Part shown: in pieces, positions 35,167 to 42,647 of the stretch | Layout: each line of letters opens with the position of its first letter | Position numbering within the stretch: the stretch's first letter is position 1 | Assembly (NCBI GenBank): GCA_938020565.1 | Contig: CALIHP010000064.1 | Coordinates: 1 to 60,341, forward strand | Source of the DNA: an uncultured Anaerolineaceae bacterium | GTDB taxonomy: Bacteria > Chloroflexota > Anaerolineae > Anaerolineales > Anaerolineaceae | Direction: 5' to 3' | DNA: 60,341 nucleotides | Program-made: the position numbers and the translations under genes | The notes under the pieces: model-generated | Seen by the model: only the letters and a program-made list of their open reading frames with translations | Database searches by the model: none | What the model was told of the DNA's origin: nothing

Positions 35167-36065
35167 GAATATTTTTCTATTAAATCTTTCCCGAATCTCT
35201 TCAAATCTTCCCGTATCTCGCAAGGCTCCAGTAATTCAATTCCATCGCCAAATGACAACACCCATGACTTTATGGCGCTAAACTCTGTAAAGCCAAATGA
35301 AAACAGAAGTGTGCCGTCTGTCTGCTCTTTGAAGGATTCGGGGCCAAAGTCCTCCAGTATGCGAAAACGGTATTCAGATTGTATGACTGCCTTTACTATG
35401 TAACGATGCGGGAAAACACGCTCATTTGATAAATCGGGATATGGAACAGCGCGCGGCGTAAATGTTTCGCCGGACGATATTTTTGTCATTCTGTTCAGTT
35501 TAAACAATCTGAAATCATTTCGCTCTTTACACCAGCCCCATACATACCAGCTTGACCATTCGAACATCAAATAGTAAGGTTCAATCTTTCTGTCGCTCTC
35601 TCCTGACGGAGATGAATAATGAAAATACAGGCAGCGTTTTCCCTCGATGGCTCCATGAATCATCTCTACTCGCGCGGACACAGCCGACTTGTTCCACGGC
35701 GCAAGGTTGATCAGGATATGACCGTCGCCGGGAAGCACAGTTGTTGTCCCGGCCGCTAACTTTTCCATCAGCTGCAAATATCGATTCGTTCCGCTTACGC
35801 TGTCCAAACTGCGAAGTCCGGCCAAGATAGCCTGCATATCAGCGTTTGAAAGAATGGTCCGGTCTACTCTGTACCCGTCCATGATCCGAATCCCGCCGTT
35901 TATTCCCTGTGTGGTCAGAATAGGAATCCCCGCGGTACAGAGTGCTTCAATGTCTCGATTAATGGTTCTTCGGGAAACTTCAAACAATTCCGCAAGTTCG
36001 GGAGCCGTGACTTTGTCCCTTTGAAGCAGCACGGAAAGAATACCGATCAATCTCTCTATCTTCAT
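35142..36065 (-). CDS. WYL-domain transcriptional regulator (YafY/DeoR-like)
   Basis: A 307-aa regulator. Residues 1-60 hold an HTH_11-type winged helix (VTAPELAELFEVSRRTINRDIEAL). The WYL domain follows near residues 135-215 (GKRCLYFHYSS, YYLMFEWSSWYVWGWCKERNDFRLFKLNRM), and a C-terminal WCX-like extension ends the protein. Such regulators sense an unknown ligand through WYL. It is transcribed ahead of the VOC and GyrI-like genes, and identical operator-like motifs precede both this gene and those two, which indicates autoregulation. Confidence 0.9.
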   Translation of the reverse strand: MKIERLIGILSVLLQRDKVTAPELAELFEVSRRTINRDIEALCTAGIPILTTQGINGGIRIMDGYRVDRTILSNADMQAILAGLRSLDSVSGTNRYLQLMEKLAAGTTTVLPGDGHILINLAPWNKSAVSARVEMIHGAIEGKRCLYFHYSSPSGESDRKIEPYYLMFEWSSWYVWGWCKERNDFRLFKLNRMTKISSGETFTPRAVPYPDLSNERVFPHRYIVKAVIQSEYRFRILEDFGPESFKEQTDGTLLFSFGFTEFSAIKSWVLSFGDGIELLEPCEIREDLKRFGKDLIEKYSKHDIQVS

Positions 36066-36083
36066 CCAATCCCCTTTACCATA

Positions 36084-36123
36084 ACGATAAGTTCAGAATC
36101 AGGACATAGGCGTGTCATGTTTA
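36084..36123 (-). promoter_or_regulatory. Promoter and WYL operator of the WYL regulator gene
   Basis: A -10-like TATCGT (36084-36089) lies 6 bp downstream of GAATCAGGACA-N7-GTCATGTTTA (36096-36123), the same motif and spacing as at 35127-35166. Only the 7-nt centre differs. Confidence 0.72.
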
Positions 36124-36242
36124 TTCTAATCTGAGCCTTGACGATCTAAAAGCCGCCTTTGATAGAATCCTTTTTTTACATTCTGATGGGCTCAAAATCG
36201 TTCGGATAAGTTCAAAAACTGACATTTCCATAAACAGGGTAA

Positions 36243-36274
36243 GAAAAAAGCACTCCACATTTTCTGCGGAGTGC
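36243..36274 (-). terminator. Intrinsic terminator of the glycosyltransferase remnant
   Basis: On the minus strand GCACTCC-N11-GGAGTGC is followed by TTTTTT (36244-36249). Confidence 0.8.
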
Positions 36275-36308
36275 GCCTCGAAATCATTCACTTTGTGTTC
36301 TTATCTTC

Positions 36309-36887
36309 TCAACCAGGGAAGCGTACTTTTTTTTGTATCCTCTTGCCGATCGGCGTGGACAGGATACCTGCGGCGATGCCAATAATCCACACATATTTCC
36401 AGCCGATAAGAAATCCAATCAGGTTTATTGCCGCAATAACAATTAACCAGTATGTCAATAGGAATTTCCCATTCGCTTTATTCAATTCTCCGATAATATC
36501 CATGCCATCCGAGGAATGAGGCGCATTTTCTATAAATCCCGCCGCTCCCGCGCGGGAACGAAAACCGGAGCGGCATTCTTCAGCGGCGCGTCCGTATGCT
36601 CTATTGTTCAGGACTTCCTGGACTGCGGATCGGATGCCGTTGGCAGAATCATCGTTCAGCATAAGTCCGGCGCCGATCTCTGTAACTCTTCTTGCGACAG
36701 CTTTTTGCTCGCTTGTCTGCGGATAGAGAGTCATCGGTGCGGCCATGTACAGGCTTTCAGAAACGCTGTTCATTCCGCAATGTGTAATAAAAACATCTGC
36801 GCAGGATAGAATATCAATCTGAGCGACGTAAGGGCGTTGAAGTTCTCGCCGGTAAACGCAATCGGCGTAAATATCTTGCGTCCCCGG
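36309..36887 (-). pseudogene. 5'-truncated MGT-family glycosyltransferase with a membrane tail
   Basis: The frame is open from 36887 (just after an in-frame stop) to 36309, 192 codons. It begins mid-protein and reads RPYVAQIDILSCADVFITHCG, then MNSVSESLYMAAPMTLYPQTSEQ: the donor-binding C-terminal part of macrolide-type UDP-glycosyltransferases. The N-terminal two-thirds are missing. After the glycosyltransferase end (about codon 125) come two hydrophobic helices (LTYWLIVIAAINLIGFLIGW and VWIIGIAAGILSTPIG), a tail found in some Firmicutes relatives. An ATG-started frame covers only 154 aa. Confidence 0.75.
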
Positions 36888-37074
36888 TTATAAATCCGTT
36901 GACGGTCACTCGTTCCATCCCTCAATGCTGAAGGCAGGTCAATTCATGCCAAAATAAAGACAGAGATGACACAACCAAATCTCTAAAACTAAAGATTTTA
37001 AGCAAGCAAAAATAGATTACGCTCAATGTTTGCGATATAACAATTGATATTGTATTTGCAAAGAAAAGAGGAGT

Positions 37075-37289
37075 ATGATAGCGCTAAACGATAAACCATT
37101 ATGGGTACAACCTGCAAAAAAGGCTTAAAGAAAACAGATGTCATAGCTATGCTGGGACTTACAACCAATGTTATGGCTCAGGTGGGTAAGAACAAGCCTA
37201 TTACAATGAAAAATTTAGAAGGAATTTGCAAGGCGCTTGATTGTACTCCTGATGATGTATTTTCATTTGATGATGAATATGAAGAATGA
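37075..37289 (+). pseudogene. XRE/Cro-type regulator interrupted by a frameshift at a slippery A-run
   Basis: A small HTH_26-like regulator. From ATG 37075 the frame reads MIALNDKPLWVQPAKKA and stops. Resuming in the next frame at the A6 run (37116-37121) gives GLKKTDVIAMLGLTTN...KALDCTPDDVFSF, the normal remainder of the family. One more A, or a -1 slip at A-AAA-AAG, restores the protein of about 71 aa. An ATG at 37101 could start only the second part. AGAGGAG lies just upstream of 37075. Confidence 0.75.
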
Positions 37290-37317
37290 TGCAAGCTTGA
37301 AGTTGCGGAGGTGCGTT

Positions 37318-37785
37318 ATGAATGTAGCGTTAGTAAGGGTAAGCGTTGACGACACAGAAAAAATATGGGCGATGCAAATCAAAGCGTTCCAAAACTTATT
37401 AGAAAAATATCAAGATTTTGAAACAAGTCCAGCAAATGAAACAAAAGAAAAAATCAAAACCAAATTGCTGCAAGAATATACTTTCTTTTATTACATTTAT
37501 AAGGATGGAGATATCGTTGGCGCTGTTCGAGTAATTGATAGAAGAGACGGAAGTAGAAAGAGGATAGCGCCAGTTTTTATAATGGAGGAATTCCGTAATA
37601 AAGGGATAGCACAAAGAGCCTTTTGTGAAATAGAAAGAATTCATGGAAAAGATAGATGGGAGCTTGACACAATCTTTCAAGAAAAAGGCAACTGCTACTT
37701 ATATGAAAAATTAGGATATAACAAGACAGGAGAGATTGAGAGAATAAATGATAGAATGGATATTATTCACTATATAAAGAATTGA
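37318..37785 (+). CDS. GNAT-family N-acetyltransferase
   Basis: A 155-aa acetyltransferase. GDIVGAVRVIDRRDGSRKRIAPVFIMEEFRNKGIAQRAF holds the acetyl-CoA binding motif A region (R/QxxGxG/A as RNKGIA), and the end LYEKLGYNKTGE is typical. GGAGG precedes ATG 37318. Codon use is very AT-rich compared with the chromosome around it. The acceptor is unknown. It follows the split XRE gene by 28 bp. Confidence 0.88.
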   Translation: MNVALVRVSVDDTEKIWAMQIKAFQNLLEKYQDFETSPANETKEKIKTKLLQEYTFFYYIYKDGDIVGAVRVIDRRDGSRKRIAPVFIMEEFRNKGIAQRAFCEIERIHGKDRWELDTIFQEKGNCYLYEKLGYNKTGEIERINDRMDIIHYIKN

Positions 37786-37904
37786 CAAATGTCAGTTTGC
37801 CTGGCTCAAACAATTAAATAAAAAGCTGCAACATGGCAATTTATTAAACAGTAAGTCGATCTGTCCGGCCCCTTGTCTCGGATCATGCTAGGGTGTGGGT
37901 GTTT

Positions 37905-37942
37905 AAAAAAAACGTCCTCCGCCCTGACCTCAGGGCGGAGGA
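37905..37942 (-). terminator. Intrinsic terminator of the pfp-fba operon
   Basis: On the minus strand a 13-bp stem (TCCTCCGCCCTGA / TCAGGGCGGAGGA, 37915-37942) is followed within 2 nt by eight T's (37905-37912), 26 bp after the fba stop. Confidence 0.92.
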
Positions 37943-37968
37943 ATGATAACAGCTGTAAAGCGGATTGT

Positions 37969-38919
37969 TTATTTCGTGACGAACTTGCGGACGTCGTCGA
38001 GCTGACCGGCGGAGCCGAGCATTTTGTTTTTATTGGCGATGAACTTCGCGTATTCGTCCATGAAGACCTTCCCGATCGGGCGCAGGTCGAAGTTTTCCGG
38101 GTGATCGCGGAAGTATTCGCGATGGACGCGGGTCCAGACGAGGCGGCCGTCGGTATCGATATTGATCTTGGTGACGCCGAGCTTCGCAGCGGGGAGGAAC
38201 TGGGTCGCGTCGACGCCTTTCGCGCCGAGGAGTTTACCGCCGGCGGCGTTGATCCGTTCGACTTCCTCCTGCGGGACGGAAGACGACCCATGCATGACGA
38301 GCGGGAAGCCGGGGACGCGCTTCTGAATTTCGGCGAGGACGTCGAAATGGAGCGACTGCGATCCTGAAAACTTGAACGCGCCGTGGCTGGTCCCGATCGC
38401 GACCGCGAGGGAATCGACGCCGGTTTTATCGACGAATTCCTTGACGGAGTCGGGATCGGTGAGCTTGGCGTCGGCTTCGTTGACGGAGACATGCTCCTCG
38501 ACGCCGCCGAGCTTTCCGAGTTCGGCTTCAACGACGAGACCTTTCGCGTGCGCCGCGTCGGCGACGCGCTTCGAAATCGCGACGTTCTCGTCGAACGGTT
38601 CGGCGGACGCGTCGATCATGACGGAGGAGTAGAAGCCGCTGTTGATACAGTCATAACAGGTTTTCTCGTCGCCGTGGTCGAGATGAACCGCGAAGATCGC
38701 TTCGGGGAACATCGCGTCGGCAGCGCGGATCAGCCCTTCAAGCATGATGGTGCTGGTGTAGCTGCGCGCGCCCTTGGAGATCTGGACGATAAACGGCGCC
38801 TTGGAATCGAGGTTGCCCCGGAAGAGGCCGACGATCTGTTCCGCGTTGTTGACGTTATAGGCGCCGATAGCGTATTTTCCATACGCATGTTCAAAAAGTT
38901 TTTTGGTGGTTACGATCAT
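37969..38919 (-). CDS. fba: Class II fructose-1,6-bisphosphate aldolase
   Basis: A 316-aa zinc-dependent aldolase interconverting fructose-1,6-bisphosphate with dihydroxyacetone phosphate and glyceraldehyde-3-phosphate. The catalytic and zinc region AVHLDHGD (Asp81, His82) is present, as are EAELGKLGGVEE near residue 131, AIGTSHGAFK near 173 and HGSSSVP near 209. It lies 42 bp after pfp and is cotranscribed with it. The last 88 nt differ from the stranded copy at 33846, so its present 3' end may have come with the inserted segment. Confidence 0.95.
   Translation of the reverse strand: MIVTTKKLFEHAYGKYAIGAYNVNNAEQIVGLFRGNLDSKAPFIVQISKGARSYTSTIMLEGLIRAADAMFPEAIFAVHLDHGDEKTCYDCINSGFYSSVMIDASAEPFDENVAISKRVADAAHAKGLVVEAELGKLGGVEEHVSVNEADAKLTDPDSVKEFVDKTGVDSLAVAIGTSHGAFKFSGSQSLHFDVLAEIQKRVPGFPLVMHGSSSVPQEEVERINAAGGKLLGAKGVDATQFLPAAKLGVTKINIDTDGRLVWTRVHREYFRDHPENFDLRPIGKVFMDEYAKFIANKNKMLGSAGQLDDVRKFVTK
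38057..38157. repeat. 101-bp direct repeat, copy 2 (inside intact fba)
   Basis: Identical to 33934-34034. Here it continues into the rest of fba on the 5' side and a slightly diverged 3' end on the other. Confidence 0.9.
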
Positions 38920-38961
38920 GAGAACACTCCTTTATGTTATTAATTAAGATCGACAGTTTAA

Positions 38962-40125
38962 TTAACTGAGGAACATCGGCACGCCGAGGAAATCCTTAAT
39001 CAGCGGCCGATAGTTTACGATATCATAAAACGCCGGAACGTCGACGATCTTCTTTCCGGCAAGGACCATCGAGACCGGAACGGTCGTGTATTTCCCGCCG
39101 TGGAGCGCGACCATGCGGCCGAAATCGTTACGCATGAGCGACTGCGCCGCGAGGTGGCCGAAGGAGGTGGCGACCATGCGGTCGAGGGAATCCGGCGCGC
39201 CGGAGCGCATCATATAACCAACCTGCTGGTACATGATGTTGATATTGGAGCGGCGCTTGATCGCTTCCGCGACGATCATGCCGATCCCGCCGAGCTTGCG
39301 ATGCCCGTATGCGTCCATTTCGCCGGTTTCGATGACGTCTCCGCCTTCCATGATTGCGCCTTCGGAGATGGTCATGATCGAGTAGTGCGACGGGTTGCGT
39401 TTTTTATCATGAACGAGGAAATCGGTCAGCGTATCGATATTGAAATGGACTTCGGGAATGACCGCGCGGTCCGCTCCGGAGAGATACGCGGCGATCAGGC
39501 TGGTTTCTCCGGAGTTGCGGCCGAAGAGTTCGACGACGCCGATGCGCTCGTGCGAACCGAGCGAGGTCCGCATGTTGGTAATGACTTCAATCGAGCGGGT
39601 AATCGCGGTCGAGAATCCGATACAGTAATCGGTTCCGTAAACGTCGTTATCCATCGTTTTCGGGATGGCGATGACGGGGAAGCCTTCGTTATGCAGCCGG
39701 ACAGTGAAGCTCAGCGTATCGTCGCCGCCGATCGTGACGAGGGCGCTGATACCTTTCTTCTCGAGGACTTCGAGAACGTGCGGCGTGTAATCGTAGGTAT
39801 CTTCGTTGACCTTATGCCCCTGCGGCGAGTTCTTCAGGAATTCGGGAATGACGTTAGCCTTGACGCGCTGCGGGTTGGTTCGGGAAGTATGCAGGAACGT
39901 TCCGCCGGTCCGGTCGATCTTGCGGATTTCGTCTTCGGTGATTTCGAAGATCAGCGAATGCGACTCCGGGTCGTTAAAATCATATTCCAGCAGGCCCGCC
40001 CAGCCACGGCGGACGCCGTAGACTTTATAGCCGCTGTTGAGCGCGACGGCGATAAACGCTTTCATCGCGGGGTTCAATCCCGGGACGTCGCCGCCGCCGG
40101 TTAAAATGCCGATTGTTTTACTCAT
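38962..40125 (-). CDS. pfp: 6-phosphofructokinase, probably pyrophosphate-dependent
   Basis: A 387-aa phosphofructokinase. The phosphate-donor residues are of the PPi type: GGDD at 133-136 (ATP enzymes have GGDG) and PKTMDND at 155-161 (ATP enzymes have Gly in place of Lys). The catalytic Asp of TMDND is intact. A PPi enzyme works reversibly in glycolysis and gluconeogenesis and saves ATP. I choose ATG 40125, with AAGGAG 7 nt upstream; a TTG two codons earlier is open. It forms an operon with fba. Confidence 0.88.
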   Translation of the reverse strand: MSKTIGILTGGGDVPGLNPAMKAFIAVALNSGYKVYGVRRGWAGLLEYDFNDPESHSLIFEITEDEIRKIDRTGGTFLHTSRTNPQRVKANVIPEFLKNSPQGHKVNEDTYDYTPHVLEVLEKKGISALVTIGGDDTLSFTVRLHNEGFPVIAIPKTMDNDVYGTDYCIGFSTAITRSIEVITNMRTSLGSHERIGVVELFGRNSGETSLIAAYLSGADRAVIPEVHFNIDTLTDFLVHDKKRNPSHYSIMTISEGAIMEGGDVIETGEMDAYGHRKLGGIGMIVAEAIKRRSNINIMYQQVGYMMRSGAPDSLDRMVATSFGHLAAQSLMRNDFGRMVALHGGKYTTVPVSMVLAGKKIVDVPAFYDIVNYRPLIKDFLGVPMFLS

Positions 40126-40557
40126 GGACAAGCTCCTTACAGTTTACGAATAAAAAGTTGCGATCGGTCCCTGTCGCTTTTCAGTGATCGAATACGTGAG
40201 CATCTCGCTGATACGAGTATTTGAATTATACTTGATGAGACGAGCATCCGCGAAAATACGGTGGAAAAATGGACGCGGTTTTTATGGATCCGGCCGCGTC
40301 GATGGCTTGGCTCGTCAATTTATCCGCTCGAATTCATGAATTTTCAAAAAAAGTCTGGAAAAATGAAAAAGGGTTGCGGTATAATTGGCTCAATTAAAAT
40401 TGTACGTTATGTTGCTATATTTTTTACTTACGGCACGCTCTTTCAATTTCAGGTTCCAACAGTTGGTCGTCTTACGATGGTCGTCTTGCGAAAAATTGAC
40501 TTTTGTAAAAAATGAAAGCGGCATCGATGAATTTCTTTGGAGTGAAGGGAACGAGTC
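40126..40557. promoter_or_regulatory. Divergent intergenic region between pfp and the opp operon
   Basis: No gene is supported in these 432 bp. A TATAAT on the minus strand (40225-40230) suits the pfp-fba operon. On the plus strand a TATAAT (40380-40385) without a good -35 may serve the opp operon and would leave a leader of about 165 nt. That leader holds a tandem 14-mer (40464-40491). Confidence 0.5.
40464..40491 (+). repeat. Tandem 14-mer in the opp leader
   Basis: TGGTCGTCTTACGA followed immediately by TGGTCGTCTTGCGA, one mismatch. The position, 66 bp before oppD, suggests a regulator-binding direct repeat. Confidence 0.5.
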
Positions 40558-41550
40558 ATGGATGATATTTTGCGGGTAAGAGGACTCGAAACGCAGTTTC
40601 GCACCCGGAACGGAACGATTCACGCGGTAAACGGCGTTTCGTTTTCGATTCGCGAGGGAGAGACGCTGGGGATCGTCGGGGAGAGCGGCTGCGGCAAGAC
40701 GGTATCGATGATGTCGATGCTGGGGCTGATTCCGACGCCGCCGGGAAAAGTTGTCGCCGGCGAAGCGCAGTTTGAAGGCGTCGACCTGCTGAAACTGAGC
40801 AACGACCAGATGCGGATGTATCGCGGGTCAAAGCTCAGCGTCGTCTTTCAGGATCCAATGACTTCGTTTAACCCGGTCCTGACGATCGGGCAGCAGACCG
40901 CGGAACCGTACATGATTCATCATAAATGCAGCAAGGCGGAGGCGTATGAGCGGGCGATTAAATATCTTGAGCTCGTCGGAATTCCGAAAGCGAAGGACCG
41001 GATTCATGAATATCCGCATCAGTTTTCGGGCGGGATGCGCCAGCGGGTCATGATTGCGATGGGGCTGATCTGCGAACCGAAGATCCTGATCGCGGACGAA
41101 CCGACGACGGCGCTCGACGTTACGATTCAGGCGCAGATCGTCGAGCTGGTCAAGCGGCTCCGTGACGAGCTGGGGATGGCGATTATCTGGATTACGCATG
41201 ATCTTGGGATCATCGCCGGGCTTGCGGATCGGGTGAACGTCATGTATGGGGGATATATTATCGAGACCGCGCCGGTCAAGAGCCTTTACGCCAACCCGCA
41301 GCACCCCTACACCATCGGGCTGCTTGGGTCGCTGCCGCGAATGGACGAGCAGTCGTACCGCAGGCTGACCTCGATCGACGGGCTCCCGCCGACGCTTCTC
41401 GAAAAGCCGACGTATTGTCCGTTTGAACCGCGCTGTACGCATGCGATCGAACGCTGCCGGCGGGAAAATCCGACGCTGGTAAAACGCGCGGATGACGATC
41501 ATTTCGTCGCCTGCTGGCTTGATCCTACGACCTGGAAGGAGTACGAATAA
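40558..41550 (+). CDS. oppD: Oligopeptide ABC transporter ATP-binding protein (OppD/DppD)
   Basis: A 330-aa ABC ATPase. Walker A GESGCGKT is near residue 40, signature FSGGMRQR near 156 and Walker B ILIADEPTTALD near 177. The C-terminal oligopeptide-type extension contains a cysteine motif (CPFEPRCTHAIERC) that in relatives binds an Fe-S cluster. It shares its last base with the oppF start and is the first gene of the opp operon. Confidence 0.94.
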   Translation: MDDILRVRGLETQFRTRNGTIHAVNGVSFSIREGETLGIVGESGCGKTVSMMSMLGLIPTPPGKVVAGEAQFEGVDLLKLSNDQMRMYRGSKLSVVFQDPMTSFNPVLTIGQQTAEPYMIHHKCSKAEAYERAIKYLELVGIPKAKDRIHEYPHQFSGGMRQRVMIAMGLICEPKILIADEPTTALDVTIQAQIVELVKRLRDELGMAIIWITHDLGIIAGLADRVNVMYGGYIIETAPVKSLYANPQHPYTIGLLGSLPRMDEQSYRRLTSIDGLPPTLLEKPTYCPFEPRCTHAIERCRRENPTLVKRADDDHFVACWLDPTTWKEYE

Positions 41551-42557
41551 TGGCTGAAAAGGAAGTCCTTCTCCATGTTGAGCATCTGGTAAAGCATTTC
41601 CCGATCAAGAAAGGCATTATTTTCCAGCGCGCGGCCGGCGCCGTGCACGCAGTCGACGACGTGACGTTCGATATTTATTCCGGCGAGACGCTGGGTCTGG
41701 TTGGAGAGAGCGGCTGCGGAAAGTCGACGACCGGACGAACGATTCTGCAGCTGCATCGTCCGACTTCGGGAGAAGTCATTTTCGAGGGCGAGAATCTGGC
41801 GGCGCTCAAGGGTGAGAAGCTCCGGCGCAAGCGGCGGGATATCCAGATGATTTTCCAGGATCCGTACGCGAGCCTGAATCCGCGGATGACGGTCGGGCGG
41901 ATCATCGCCGAGCCGATGGAGATTCATGGAACGTACCGGGGCGCGGCGCGCGAGCGGCGGGTAGCGGAGCTGCTGTCGCTGGTCGGGCTGAACCCCGCGT
42001 TCGTGAACCGCTATCCGCATGAATTTTCCGGCGGCCAGCGGCAGCGGATCGGCGTAGCGCGCGCGCTGGCGCTGGAACCGAAGTTGATCGTTTGCGACGA
42101 GCCGATCTCGGCGCTCGACGTCTCGATTCAGGCGCAGGTGGTCAACCTGTTGGAAGATTTGCAGAAGGAATTGAACCTGACGTATCTCTTTATCGCGCAT
42201 GACTTGTCGATGGTCCGGCATATCAGCGATCGGATCGCGGTCATGTATCTGGGGATTATCGTCGAGCTGGCGGACCGGAACACGCTTTACAATAACCCGA
42301 CGCACCCGTACAGCCAGGCGCTGCTGTCGGCGGTTCCATTTCCGGATCCGTTCATCGAAGAGACGCGCGAGCGGATTATTCTCGAAGGGGACGTTCCGTC
42401 GCCGATCAATCCGCCGTCCGGCTGCCGTTTCCGGACGCGCTGCCGCTATGCCGAAGAGATCTGCGCGGCGGAGCGGCCGGCGCTGAGCGAGGTTGCGCCG
42501 GGTCATTACTGCGCCTGCCATTTTCGCGACAGCTTCGCGAAGAAGGCGGAGGGGTAG
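41550..42557 (+). CDS. oppF: Oligopeptide ABC transporter ATP-binding protein (OppF/DppF)
   Basis: A 335-aa ABC ATPase, partner of OppD. Walker A GESGCGKS is near residue 52, signature FSGGQRQR near 159 and Walker B LIVCDEPISALD near 177. The C-terminal cysteine motif CRFRTRCRYAEEIC is also present. A GAAGAAATG-like gap of 90 bp follows before oppA. Confidence 0.94.
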   Translation: MAEKEVLLHVEHLVKHFPIKKGIIFQRAAGAVHAVDDVTFDIYSGETLGLVGESGCGKSTTGRTILQLHRPTSGEVIFEGENLAALKGEKLRRKRRDIQMIFQDPYASLNPRMTVGRIIAEPMEIHGTYRGAARERRVAELLSLVGLNPAFVNRYPHEFSGGQRQRIGVARALALEPKLIVCDEPISALDVSIQAQVVNLLEDLQKELNLTYLFIAHDLSMVRHISDRIAVMYLGIIVELADRNTLYNNPTHPYSQALLSAVPFPDPFIEETRERIILEGDVPSPINPPSGCRFRTRCRYAEEICAAERPALSEVAPGHYCACHFRDSFAKKAEG

Positions 42558-42647
42558 CCGTTTTTTATCGTGTGGACGGCAGCTTTCCCTGAAGAAATGA
42601 TTTAAGGAAAGCTGTTGCAAAGTTTTGTGAGCCTTTCAGGAGGAATG

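Larger units (their letters stand above)
34035..38056. mobile_element. Putative inserted segment at the fba 3' end
   Basis: About 4 kb between the two copies of the 101-bp repeat. Its genes (GyrI-like, VOC, WYL regulator, glycosyltransferase remnant, split XRE regulator, GNAT acetyltransferase) are visibly more AT-rich than the flanks and look like Firmicutes genes. No integrase or transposase is seen, so the means of entry is unknown; homologous exchange across fba variants, loss of an integrase, or an assembly artefact are all possible. Confidence 0.55.

Noticed and set aside
34035..38056. Integrase, transposase or terminal inverted repeats in the inserted segment
   Set aside because: All frames in this segment were read and none encodes a recombinase; only the direct fba repeat bounds it.
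40261..40579. Short ORFs (84 and 64 aa) upstream of oppD
   Set aside because: No ribosome binding site and no recognisable sequence; they lie in the AT-rich leader.
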